Source: Sulfitobacter sp. EhC04 (GTDB taxonomy: Bacteria; Pseudomonadota; Alphaproteobacteria; Rhodobacterales; Rhodobacteraceae). From it: DNA of 64,000 nucleotides. The notes under the pieces were generated by a model. The model searched no databases, was not told the origin of the DNA, and worked only from the letters and a program-made list of their open reading frames with translations. Location of the stretch: positions 23,949 to 87,948 of the forward strand of contig NZ_LXYI01000016.1 in NCBI RefSeq assembly GCF_001650875.1. Reading direction: 5' to 3'. The translations under genes were made by a program, and so were the position numbers. Shown here one piece after another: positions 52,495 through 61,059 of this stretch (its first letter is position 1; every line of letters begins with the position of its first letter).

Positions 52495-54294
52495 CTAGAT
52501 GCTGCTTGCGCCGGTATCGGCAGAGCCGACCAGCGTTCTGAAATGATTGAACAACTCGCGGCCCTGACCGAAGCCGTTCGCGGCAAGGTCCGCCACCACG
52601 CAATCGCGGTCCAGCACCCCTTCGGTCACGATATCCAGCCGCCCCTTCGCCGCGTCCACGCGCAGGATATCACCGTCGCGCAACTTGGCGATGGCACCGC
52701 CATCGACAGCTTCGGGACAGACGTGGATAGCGCTCAGCACCTTGCCCGACGCGCCGGACATCCGGCCATCCGTCACCAGCGCCACCTTCAGGCCGCGCGC
52801 CTGGAGATTGGCCAGCACCGGGGTCAGGCTGTGCAGTTCCGGCATGCCATTCGCCTTGGGCCCCTGAAAGCGGACCACAACGATCACGTCTTCCACGAAT
52901 TCCCCGGCCTGATACGCGGCTTTCACGGCCTCCTGATCGTGGAACACCCGCACCGGCGCTTCGATCACGTGATGTTCCGGCTTGACCGCCGACACCTTGG
53001 TGACCGCAGCCCCCAGTGACCCATCCAGCCGCTGCAATCCGCCGGTGGGCTGGAACGGGTCCGAAACCGGGCGCAGGATGCGGTCGTTCTGCGTCTCGCC
53101 CGCGCCCTCCTCCCAGGTCAGCGCACCGTCCTTCAGCCGGGGTTCGCGGGTGTAGCGGTCCAGCCCCGGCCCCATGATCGTCTTTACGTCTTCATGCAGC
53201 AGACCCGCCGAGAGCAACTGCCCCATCATGTAGCCCAGCCCCCCCGCAGCATGGAAATGGTTCACGTCCGCCAAGCCGTTGGGATAGACCCGCGCCAGCA
53301 GCGGCGTCACATCCGCAAGGTCCGAAAAATCCTGCCAGTCCAGGATGATCCCGCCCGCCCGTGCCATGGCAACCAGATGGATCAGCAGGTTGGTGGAGCC
53401 CCCCGTGGCATGCAGCCCCACGATGCCGTTCACAAACGCCTTTTCGTCCAGCACCTGAGAGGTCGGAATATACTCGTTGCCCAGATGGCTGATCGACAGC
53501 GCCCGCCGCGCCCCCGCATCTGTCAGCGCATCGCGCAGCGGCGTGTTCGGATTGACAAAGCTGGAGCCGGGCAGATGCAGCCCCATGAACTCCATCAACA
53601 TCTGGTTGGTGTTTGCGGTGCCGTAAAAGGTACAGGTCCCCGGCCCGTGATAGGCCCCCATCTCTGCCTTCATCAGCGCGGCGCGGTCCACCTCGCCCGC
53701 AGCGAATTTCTGGCGTACCTGTGCTTTCTCGTCGTTCGAAATGCCCGAGGTCATCGGCCCCGCAGGCAGAAAGACCGCCGGCAGATGGCCAAATACCTGT
53801 GCCGCGATGACCAGCCCCGGCACGATCTTGTCACAGACGCCAAGGTAAACGGTGGTGTCGAAAGTATTGTGGCTCAGCGCCACCCCGGCGGCCAATGCGA
53901 TCACGTCGCGCGAAAACAGGCTCAGCTCCATCCCGGCGGTGCCCTGGGTCACGCCATCGCACATCGCGGGCACCCCGCCCGCCACCTGCGCAGTGCCGCC
54001 TGCGGCGCGGGCGGCGGCGCGGATCAACTCGGGATACCGCTCGAACGGCTGATGCGCCGACAGCATGTCATTATAGGCCGTGACGATGCCGATATTCCCC
54101 GCCGACTGCGTCGCCAGCGCGTCCTGGTCCGGCCCTGCCGCCGCATAGGCATGGGCCTGCCCGCTGCACGAAAGATGCGCGCGTGCCGGGCCGTCCTGCG
54201 CTGCCTTCGCCATCCGTCCAAGATAATCAGACCGCCCGGCGCTGCTGCGCGCGATGATGCGGTCCGTGACGCGGGCAACGGTCTGGTTCAGCAT
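52495..54294 (-). CDS. edd: Phosphogluconate dehydratase
   Basis: A 599-aa IlvD/Edd family Fe-S dehydratase. It contains GNIGIVTAYNDMLSAHQPFE, ISNDEKAQVRQKFAAGEVDR, CTFYGTANTNQMLMEFMGLHLPG and VTDGRMSGASGKVLSAIHV. ATG at 54294 is chosen because GGAGG lies 5 bases upstream; the frame also opens 4 codons earlier. It dehydrates 6-phosphogluconate to KDPG. A LacI-type palindrome lies 73 bases upstream. Confidence 0.94.
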   Translation of the reverse strand: MLNQTVARVTDRIIARSSAGRSDYLGRMAKAAQDGPARAHLSCSGQAHAYAAAGPDQDALATQSAGNIGIVTAYNDMLSAHQPFERYPELIRAAARAAGGTAQVAGGVPAMCDGVTQGTAGMELSLFSRDVIALAAGVALSHNTFDTTVYLGVCDKIVPGLVIAAQVFGHLPAVFLPAGPMTSGISNDEKAQVRQKFAAGEVDRAALMKAEMGAYHGPGTCTFYGTANTNQMLMEFMGLHLPGSSFVNPNTPLRDALTDAGARRALSISHLGNEYIPTSQVLDEKAFVNGIVGLHATGGSTNLLIHLVAMARAGGIILDWQDFSDLADVTPLLARVYPNGLADVNHFHAAGGLGYMMGQLLSAGLLHEDVKTIMGPGLDRYTREPRLKDGALTWEEGAGETQNDRILRPVSDPFQPTGGLQRLDGSLGAAVTKVSAVKPEHHVIEAPVRVFHDQEAVKAAYQAGEFVEDVIVVVRFQGPKANGMPELHSLTPVLANLQARGLKVALVTDGRMSGASGKVLSAIHVCPEAVDGGAIAKLRDGDILRVDAAKGRLDIVTEGVLDRDCVVADLAANGFGQGRELFNHFRTLVGSADTGASSI

Positions 54295-54366
54295 AGGATC
54301 CTCCATCGATTCGTATCAGGGCCACCCATTGCGGGCGCATCGGCCAATCAGCCATTATCCAGGCCT

Positions 54367-54380
54367 TGTTAGCGCTAACA
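54367..54380. promoter_or_regulatory. LacI-family type operator upstream of edd-eda
   Basis: TGTTAGCGCTAACA is a perfect 14-bp palindrome with the central CG typical of LacI/GalR-family operators. It lies 73 bases upstream of the edd start on the minus strand. No LacI-type regulator gene is in the window. Confidence 0.65.
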
Positions 54381-54452
54381 GATCAAAAAGTCCAGCCCTG
54401 GCCCATCATCGCGCAAACTGCTCTCCCCTTGCAACCAAGGGCGCTCAGACGT

Positions 54453-54471
54453 CGTTACAAAAGTTTCGTCA
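54453..54471 (+). promoter_or_regulatory. Weak candidate Pho box upstream of phnC
   Basis: CGTTACA (54453-54459) and TTCGTCA (54465-54471) are imperfect direct repeats spaced about 12 bases apart, loosely like PhoB half-sites, 60 bases before phnC. The match is weak, and the call leans on the expectation that phosphonate transport is phosphate-controlled. Confidence 0.22.
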
Positions 54472-54530
54472 AACCGACACATGCCTGAAAACCCACCCTG
54501 ACAGATGGTGCCTCAAACCTTGGGGGCACT

Positions 54531-55325
54531 ATGTTGAAACTGACCGATCTGACCAAGTCTTTTGGTCCCAATGTCGCGGTAAGGTCCGCGAACCTGGACA
54601 TAGACCGCCCGGCAATGATCGGGATCATCGGCAGGTCGGGTGCGGGAAAATCCACGCTGCTCCGGATGCTGAACCGCCTGACCGACGCGACCTCCGGCGA
54701 AATCAATTTCGAAGGCCGCAACATCACCGCGCTCTCCGGCAAGGACAAGCGCGACTGGCAATCCCGCTGCGCAATGATCTTTCAGCAGTTCAACCTGGTG
54801 CCGCGCATGGACGTGGTGTCGAACGTGCTGCACGGCACCCTCAACCGCCGCTCGACCCTTGCCAGCATGTTCAGCATCTATCCGACAGCAGATGTGCACC
54901 GGGCCATCGACATCCTCGACCGCCTTGGCATCGCCGAACATGCCACCAAACGGGCAGAGGCCCTGTCCGGCGGGCAGCAACAGCGCGTCGCGATTGCCCG
55001 CGCTTTGATGCAGGACCCCCGTATCATCCTCGCGGACGAGCCCATCGCATCGCTCGACCCGATGAACGCACAGGTCGTGATGCAAAGCCTGCGCCGCATC
55101 CACGAAGAGGACGGGCGCACCATCATCGCCAACCTGCACACCCTCGATACCGCGCGCCGCTACTGCGACCGCGTCGTGGGCATGCGGGATGGCAAGATCG
55201 TCTTTGACGGGCTGCCCGAACAACTAACCACCGCGATGGCGCGCGAAATCTACGGTGCCGACGCCTCCTTTTCAGAAGCCGCAACCTCGACCTCGATCGA
55301 AACACTCGACCATGCGCTTGCCTGA
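54531..55325 (+). CDS. phnC: Phosphonate ABC transporter, ATP-binding protein
   Basis: A 264-aa ATPase. Walker A is [15 protein letters not shown] (about 32-46), the signature [15 protein letters not shown] and Walker [14 protein letters not shown]. The stretch [18 protein letters not shown] is typical of PhnC. It is first in phnCDE1E2 and 57 bases from phnD. Confidence 0.92.
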   Translation: MLKLTDLTKSFGPNVAVRSANLDIDRPAMIGIIGRSGAGKSTLLRMLNRLTDATSGEINFEGRNITALSGKDKRDWQSRCAMIFQQFNLVPRMDVVSNVLHGTLNRRSTLASMFSIYPTADVHRAIDILDRLGIAEHATKRAEALSGGQQQRVAIARALMQDPRIILADEPIASLDPMNAQVVMQSLRRIHEEDGRTIIANLHTLDTARRYCDRVVGMRDGKIVFDGLPEQLTTAMAREIYGADASFSEAATSTSIETLDHALA

Positions 55326-55382
55326 ATACCGACCCTGCCCCGCCCGATCCGGGCGGAACACCTTACCAACTGGAGAACACAG

Positions 55383-56294
55383 ATGAACAAGCTACTCGCA
55401 GCGGCTCTCGCCACCACCGCGCTCAGCACGGGCGCATTGGCCCAGACCACCGAAATCAACGAATTCCGCATCGGCATCCTGGGCGGCGAAAACGCGCAGG
55501 ACCGGCTGAACAGTTACCAGTGCCTGGCCGACTACACGGCCGAGGAACTGGGCGTCGAAGCCAAGCTCTTCGCCCCCGCCGACTACAACGGCGTGATCCA
55601 GGGCCTTCTGGGCGGCACGCTCGACATGGCATGGATGGGCGCTTCCGGCTATGCCGCCGTCTATATCCAGGACCCCGAAGTGGTCGAACCGGTGCTGGTC
55701 AAGATCAACCTTGACGGCTCCTACGGCTATCACTCCATCGGCTTTGCCCGCAAGGACAGCGGCATCACCTCGCTTGCCGACATGAAAGGCAAAGTGTTCG
55801 GCTTCGGCGATCCCAACTCCACCTCTGGCTACCTGATCCCCTCCATCGAGATCCCGCAGGAAAGTGCCGATATCACAATGGACTCCGGTGCCTACTTCGG
55901 TGAGGTGAAGTTCACCGGCGGTCACGAGCAAACCATCGTCGCAGTCGCCAACGGCGACATCGACGGCGGCGTGACATGGGCCGACGGTCAGGGCAACTGG
56001 GAAGACGGATATAACTCCGGCGCGCTGCGCAAGGCCGTGGACGCAGGCCTGGTCGACATGAACGATCTGGTCGAAATCTGGCGCTCCAAGCCGATCCCCG
56101 AAGGTCCCGTTGTCCTGCGCAAGGCCCTGCCCCAGGAGGTCAAGGCCAAGATGACCGCGCTGGTCGACACTCTTTATGAAAAAGATCCCGACTGCGCCTA
56201 TGGCGTGGCAGCGGGTGACAGCCTGGGGTTCGATCCGATCACACATGACGCCTATGTGTCGATCGTCGAAGCCCGCAAGGCGAAATCGAATTGA
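55383..56294 (+). CDS. phnD: Phosphonate ABC transporter, periplasmic binding protein
   Basis: A 303-aa PhnD-family protein with signal peptide MNKLLAAALATTALSTGALAQ. The mature start FRIGILGGENAQDRLNSYQC, the FGFGDPNSTSGYLIPSI loop that binds the phosphonate group, and VTWADGQGNWEDGYNSGALR are characteristic. A GGAG site is 8 bases before the ATG. A terminator hairpin follows. Confidence 0.92.
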   Translation: MNKLLAAALATTALSTGALAQTTEINEFRIGILGGENAQDRLNSYQCLADYTAEELGVEAKLFAPADYNGVIQGLLGGTLDMAWMGASGYAAVYIQDPEVVEPVLVKINLDGSYGYHSIGFARKDSGITSLADMKGKVFGFGDPNSTSGYLIPSIEIPQESADITMDSGAYFGEVKFTGGHEQTIVAVANGDIDGGVTWADGQGNWEDGYNSGALRKAVDAGLVDMNDLVEIWRSKPIPEGPVVLRKALPQEVKAKMTALVDTLYEKDPDCAYGVAAGDSLGFDPITHDAYVSIVEARKAKSN

Positions 56295-56316
56295 TCAAAG
56301 AAATTTAAGTTGAGCT

Positions 56317-56352
56317 GCAGGTCCCGGTGTCACATCGGGGCCTGCAATTTTT
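56317..56352 (+). terminator. Intrinsic terminator between phnD and phnE1
   Basis: GCAGGTCCCG pairs with CGGGGCCTGC (one G-U pair) around a 9-base loop, followed by AATTTTTT. It sits 23 bases after phnD and would reduce transcription into the permease genes. Confidence 0.82.
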
Positions 56353-56368
56353 TGAAAGGGGTGGGGGA

Positions 56369-57241
56369 ATGGCCGAAACGGTCCTGGACATCCGCACGGA
56401 TTATGTCGCGGCGATGCGACAGAAACGTGTGTTGAACATGCTTTTGCTGATCATCTTCGTGGCCCTGATGGTCGCGGGCTTTGCCACCGCCGGCGCGCGC
56501 AATGCCGGTGGTTTCCGGGACGGATGGCGCAATGTCCTCGACTTTCCCGGTGACGTGATCAGCGAGGCGATCTCCCGCGCGCATCTGCTGCCCGGCTATT
56601 TCGTGAAATACCTGCCGTCACTGATCGAGACCATCAACATCGCCGCCGCAGCCACCCTGCTGGGCGCTGTACTGGCGCTTTTCGCGGCCCTGCTGGCCAC
56701 CCGTGGCCTGGCACCCATGACCTGGCTGGTCGGCCCGGTGCGCCGGGTGCTGGATATCCTGCGCGCGGTGCCGGAAATCGTGATCGCCCTGATCCTGATC
56801 TTCCTGCTCGGCGGTGGCCCCGTCCCCGCCATGATCGCGATCTGCCTGCACACCATCGGCGCGCTTGGCAAACTGTTTTCCGAGGTGAACGAAAACGCCT
56901 CCCTCAAACCGGTCGAGGGGCTGGCCTCTGTCGGCGCGTCCTGGCTGCAACGGATGATGCTGGGCGTCGTGCCACAGGTCGCGCCCAATTACCTCAGCTA
57001 TGCGCTGCTGCGGTTCGAGATCAACATCCGCGCCTCCGCCATCCTCGGCTTCGTCGGTGCAGGCGGCATCGGCTATGACCTGCGCAACACCATGTCATGG
57101 GGTCAGGGCAAATTCGACGAGGCGGCGGCGATCTTCCTGTTGCTCTTCGGGGCCATTGTGATCGTGGATCAGCTTTCCAGCTATGCCCGCAACCGCCTGA
57201 CCCACGGCAAGGCCTACAAGGACAAGGGAGCCCTCCTGTGA
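56369..57241 (+). CDS. phnE: Phosphonate ABC transporter, permease 1
   Basis: A 290-aa permease. ATG at 56369 follows GGGGTGGGGG. TM segments begin with VLNMLLLIIFVALMVAGFA, then TINIAAAATLLGAVLALFAA. The EAA-type loop is LASVGASWLQRMMLGVVPQVAPN and the end has ILGFVGAGGIGYDLRNTM, as in PhnE. The stop overlaps the next GTG start (GTGA). Confidence 0.9.
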   Translation: MAETVLDIRTDYVAAMRQKRVLNMLLLIIFVALMVAGFATAGARNAGGFRDGWRNVLDFPGDVISEAISRAHLLPGYFVKYLPSLIETINIAAAATLLGAVLALFAALLATRGLAPMTWLVGPVRRVLDILRAVPEIVIALILIFLLGGGPVPAMIAICLHTIGALGKLFSEVNENASLKPVEGLASVGASWLQRMMLGVVPQVAPNYLSYALLRFEINIRASAILGFVGAGGIGYDLRNTMSWGQGKFDEAAAIFLLLFGAIVIVDQLSSYARNRLTHGKAYKDKGALL

Positions 57242-58527
57242 CAACCGCCACCCTCACCCTCCAGGCCGACCGCCTGATCGCCCGCAAGAAACTGACCGCG
57301 CTTGCAGCACCCGCGCTGATCGCGGCCTACCTGATCTATGTCTTCTTTGCCTTCGACGTGCCGGGCCTGCGCGACCGCGTCAGCCTGGACAACATGAACA
57401 CGCTGCTGCGCGACATCTACAGCTACAAGACCCATGTCACCCAGGACAACCGCAACGGCGAGATCAGCATCGCCATCGAGGGCGAGCGCAAGGGTGCCTA
57501 CCCGCAGGGCGAAAGCCCGGACTGGGTCACGCTGGGTACGGCATCGACCGTCGACCTGGGCGAGGGTCACATCGTCACCCTTGGCGATACCGTGCGCTAT
57601 GATATCCCCGGCTATGGCACCATCACCGCGGTGCCGGGCAGAACCGGGGTGAATGCTCAATTGCCGTCGGGCGCGGTGCCTGACTGGATCAACGCATCAA
57701 AGAACCGCATGGCCATCACCACCGATGCAGGCCGCGTGACCATCACCCGAAACCGCACGGAAATCTTCCGCTACTTCACCGGCTGGGAGTTGTTCTTTTT
57801 CACCCTAGACAGCAAGTTCCATGATCTGAGCCTGACCCAGTTGATCGCCAGCGGCGAATACGGGGCCATCTGGTCTGACTTCTGGAACAACAGGATGTGG
57901 CGTCACGCCGATGTCGCCTGGGCGCTGGTTGAAACCGTTCTGATGGCCTTCCTCGGCACCTTTGGCGCGGCGATCATCGCACTGCCGATGGGCTTTCTCG
58001 CGGCCCGCAACTTTACCCCGCTTGGCAGTCTGCGCTTCGCCGCGCGCCGCATCTTCGACTTTCTGCGCGGCGTGGACGGGCTGATCTGGACCATCGTGCT
58101 CAGCCGCGCCTTTGGCCCCGGCCCGTTGACCGGATCGCTGGCGATCATGCTGACCGACACCGGCACCTTCGGCAAGATCTTCTCGGAAGCGCTGGAAAAC
58201 GTCGACGACAAGCAGATCGAGGGTCTGACCTCCACCGGGGCAAAGCCGCTGCAACGCTACCGCTTTGGCGTAATCCCCCAGATCACGCCGGTATTGCTCA
58301 GCCAGGTGCTCTATTACCTCGAATCAAACACCCGCTCCGCCACCATCATCGGCGCAATCACCGGCGGTGGCATCGGGCTGTTGCTGACCCAGGCGATCAT
58401 CACCCAGAAGGATTGGGAAGAAGTGACCTATTACATCGTGCTGATCATTCTGATGGTCATGGTCATGGACAGCCTGTCGGGCTGGCTGCGGCGGCGTCTG
58501 ATCACGGGCAGCGGCGGGGCAGATTGA
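57238..58527 (+). CDS. phnE: Phosphonate ABC transporter, permease 2 with periplasmic insertion
   Basis: A 429-aa permease. GTG at 57238 overlaps the phnE1 stop and has AAGGGAG upstream. TM1 (about 22-41) is followed by about 150 polar residues (THVTQDNRNGEISIAIEG to ITRNRTEIFRYF). The membrane domain follows, with EGLTSTGAKPLQRYRFGVIPQITP as EAA loop and ATIIGAITGGGIGLLLTQ. Extended second PhnE copies are known in alphaproteobacteria. The stop overlaps the next gene by one base. Confidence 0.88.
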   Translation: MTTATLTLQADRLIARKKLTALAAPALIAAYLIYVFFAFDVPGLRDRVSLDNMNTLLRDIYSYKTHVTQDNRNGEISIAIEGERKGAYPQGESPDWVTLGTASTVDLGEGHIVTLGDTVRYDIPGYGTITAVPGRTGVNAQLPSGAVPDWINASKNRMAITTDAGRVTITRNRTEIFRYFTGWELFFFTLDSKFHDLSLTQLIASGEYGAIWSDFWNNRMWRHADVAWALVETVLMAFLGTFGAAIIALPMGFLAARNFTPLGSLRFAARRIFDFLRGVDGLIWTIVLSRAFGPGPLTGSLAIMLTDTGTFGKIFSEALENVDDKQIEGLTSTGAKPLQRYRFGVIPQITPVLLSQVLYYLESNTRSATIIGAITGGGIGLLLTQAIITQKDWEEVTYYIVLIILMVMVMDSLSGWLRRRLITGSGGAD

Positions 58528-58814
58528 TGGCCCGCCTGACGCCTGGCACCCCTTTCATCCATCCCGATTGCGAGATCACCGACAGCCGGTTCGGTGATTT
58601 TGTCGAAATCGGGCGCGGCTCCCGCCTGGCCCATAGCCGGGTGGGCGACTATTCCTACTGCGACCGCTTCGCCGACATCGCCAATGCCGGGATCGGCAAG
58701 TTTTCCAACATCGCGTCTTATGTCCGCATCGGGGCGACGGATCACCCGATGGAAAAGGCCAGCCTGCATCATTTCCACTACCGCTCTGCCGATAATGCCC
58801 CACGTTTTGAATAG
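58527..58814 (+). pseudogene. Truncated phosphonate-associated hexapeptide acetyltransferase
   Basis: The 95-codon frame starts like phn-locus hexapeptide-repeat transferases: HPDCEITDSRFGDFVEIGRGSRLAHSRVGDYSYC and IASYVRIGATDHPMEKASLHHFHYRSAD. These proteins are normally about 200 aa. Similarity is lost near 58795 and the frame ends at TAG 58812, just where the AT-rich insert begins. The C-terminal left-handed helix repeats are missing and no remainder was found on the far side of the insert. Confidence 0.78.
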
Positions 58815-58879
58815 GATTGCGGCACTCCAATACAAATGAACTTAAGGTGAAGAAGCGGTAAGCGCGGAGATCGCAACTA

Positions 58880-58892
58880 TCGCTGCGGTTGC
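58880..58892 (+). repeat. Left arm of 13-bp inverted repeat flanking the KAP insert
   Basis: TCGCTGCGGTTGC here is the exact reverse complement of 61024-61036. It lies between the truncated acetyltransferase and the 3' end of the KAP gene. The surrounding 117 bases (58815-58931) hold no gene. Confidence 0.6.
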
Positions 58893-58931
58893 TGCCTCTG
58901 CAGGCAAGAGAAGTAGCCCACCGAATAATAC

Positions 58932-60881
58932 TCACTGCAGTTCCTCTGCCTCTCGTTCGCTTGCCAGCTCAATTAAGACTTTAGGAATTACGCGACTTAT
59001 CCTCGGAGCACGAAAGCCTTCAGCCTCGTCAACCTTTCGCATGAGAGTCTGGTAGACATTGTAAGCCCAGTCTTCTTCGGCTGATAGATCGCTATTCAAT
59101 CTGCCATGTGAGTAACGGTTTTCAATAGCATAGTATACATTCCGCCAGTTCTCGTTGGGCGAGTCCAACCACGTCGCTACAAATTCCTCTGCGGGAATAT
59201 GATGAAGCAGGGGTATGAGAGCATATGGGTTCTCGCCGTTGTTCGTCTGCGAAACGTGTTCAAAGAACTGTTTTGAGTCCGATCTGACCATCGCCATTAG
59301 CAACTTCAGAATTTCAGGAAGTTGATCTTCGAAAGCAAGCTCACGTGACGCGATGAGATGGTCCCAAATCTTTGTGAAGTAAGGCTTGGCTGCTTCTGTA
59401 ACCCAATATCCTTGGCCATCAAAGGATTGATCAAACGGGTCGATCCATCTCCAGTCAGTTGTCCGAGGTGGCAAATTGCCTCCGTTTCGAAGATCATCAA
59501 GATAATGGATTGCCTGTTTGACCACCTCGTCCATAGTTCCCGCTTGGATTCCATAATCCACCATCATTAGCTTCAAAGCAAAAATGTGAAGTATTTCGCC
59601 CGATACCGTCGCACTGCGCTCCTCAATCTGTTGTTCCATTTTAACAACCGCCTCCTGGACGATGTCGTCATCAAGCTCATCAAAATTAATGACGACGCGC
59701 CAGGGCGGGACATTCTGTGGTTTCAAGAAATGGGCTGAGTCATTTAGAGATTGGTGAATAACTTCAGCGGGGTAACTACCTTCAACAAACATCGAGCATA
59801 GCGCATCATCACTGAGAAGATTATTCTCCAAGTCAATGTTTGGGTAACGCTCATCAGCGACCATAAAAGAAGGTTTCTCAGGCAGTTGATCACCAGTCTT
59901 TCCATGGGCACGCATGTAATATCCCATGCTAACACTCCGCCTTTTCATCAGCGCCTGTCGGTCGAGCCTACCGGATCGAGTCTCAACATTTAGAGCGACA
60001 AATAATGGGACCAATTCCGCCATCGCTTCTTGATTTTGGATGTGTTCATCAAGCAAAGTCTTAGCTAATCGGTCGAGATCTTCGATGACGTGCCGAAGGA
60101 TACGTAGCGATCTGACTTCAGAAGCGTGAAAAGCCGCCAAAATAGCATTGCGATTTTCTTCAACCAAACGCTTTGCTCTGTGGTGGTTGATCTGACCTAG
60201 GAATTTTTCAAATGCATCGTCGGTCTGCGGACTAACTTTGATCGTTTGCCCAAAGGTCTTTTCCTTCAACTTTCCGAATTTCGCAGTCATTTTCTCGTCA
60301 TGCGCAAGCACAACAACCCTGAAGCCATGTTGCTCAACATATGAATTAATCGCACCTAGAACATCTTTCAGACGGAGATCACTTCTTTCAAGATCATCGA
60401 AGATCAGCGTCCGATCTGGTTTGATGTCGCGGCGAAAAACGGCGTTAAACACGCTTGGTGTAGCACCGGCAAACGCAAATAGCCCCCCAATAGAGGCCGC
60501 TGCACCACTGGCTCCATCGACAAGTTTTGCTGCTTTCGCCAGTTTCGGCGAGGCTACCGCAAAAACTTCTGCATGAAGTTGCTCCACGGTTTGAATGCCG
60601 AATAGACTAACATAATATCGCTCGGTATCCTGGATAACTTGTTTTATCTGATGGGTTTTGCCTGACCCCCATTCTCCGGTGACGAGTACGGCATAACCTG
60701 GATTTTCAAGAGTTTGATAATGCTCCAGGTATTCTTCCAGATGTGTAGTCAATGCATTTTTCCTTTGGTGCTCCTTCGGACCGACGGTGGCATCTTTACT
60801 GCCAATGATGTTGCGAAGTGCTTTGATGACCTTGTGCAGTAGAGAGAAAATTTGCTCACCTTTGGCCCACAGCATATTCAT
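58932..60881 (-). CDS. KAP-type P-loop NTPase, acquired; possible defence protein
   Basis: A 649-aa protein. Walker A GEWGSGKT (69-76) with the KAP-style VLVTGEWGSGKTHQ, Walker B TLIFDDLERSD (158-168) and sensor strand VVVLAHDE (189-196) define the family. A small-residue hydrophobic stretch (about 122-147) lies where KAP proteins often insert membrane helices. The remaining 420 residues are helical and unrecognised. Base and codon use is strikingly AT-rich against all neighbours, showing transfer. It interrupts a phosphonate locus. KAP NTPases include phage-exclusion proteins such as PifA; the defence role here is inferred. The ribosome site is weak (AAGATGAAT). Confidence 0.78.
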   Translation of the reverse strand: MNMLWAKGEQIFSLLHKVIKALRNIIGSKDATVGPKEHQRKNALTTHLEEYLEHYQTLENPGYAVLVTGEWGSGKTHQIKQVIQDTERYYVSLFGIQTVEQLHAEVFAVASPKLAKAAKLVDGASGAAASIGGLFAFAGATPSVFNAVFRRDIKPDRTLIFDDLERSDLRLKDVLGAINSYVEQHGFRVVVLAHDEKMTAKFGKLKEKTFGQTIKVSPQTDDAFEKFLGQINHHRAKRLVEENRNAILAAFHASEVRSLRILRHVIEDLDRLAKTLLDEHIQNQEAMAELVPLFVALNVETRSGRLDRQALMKRRSVSMGYYMRAHGKTGDQLPEKPSFMVADERYPNIDLENNLLSDDALCSMFVEGSYPAEVIHQSLNDSAHFLKPQNVPPWRVVINFDELDDDIVQEAVVKMEQQIEERSATVSGEILHIFALKLMMVDYGIQAGTMDEVVKQAIHYLDDLRNGGNLPPRTTDWRWIDPFDQSFDGQGYWVTEAAKPYFTKIWDHLIASRELAFEDQLPEILKLLMAMVRSDSKQFFEHVSQTNNGENPYALIPLLHHIPAEEFVATWLDSPNENWRNVYYAIENRYSHGRLNSDLSAEEDWAYNVYQTLMRKVDEAEGFRAPRISRVIPKVLIELASEREAEELQ

Positions 60882-61023
60882 CTTGGACAGAGCAAAGCGC
60901 TGTTTTCAAGTGAGGTCGACCAAATACCGTCAAGATAGTTGATATTTTGTAAAATTGGACCAATCAGTTTGTTTCTCAAAGAATGAAGGAATGGCTGCTT
61001 CTGATCGGGAGATTGTAATGCTC

Positions 61024-61036
61024 GCAACCGCAGCGA
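61024..61036 (-). repeat. Right arm of 13-bp inverted repeat flanking the KAP insert
   Basis: GCAACCGCAGCGA, the exact reverse complement of 58880-58892, lies 24 bases from the phnF stop. Base composition changes from AT-rich to GC-rich at about this point, marking the right edge of the insert. Confidence 0.6.
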
Positions 61037-61059
61037 ACTCTCGCAATCCTTACCCCCCC

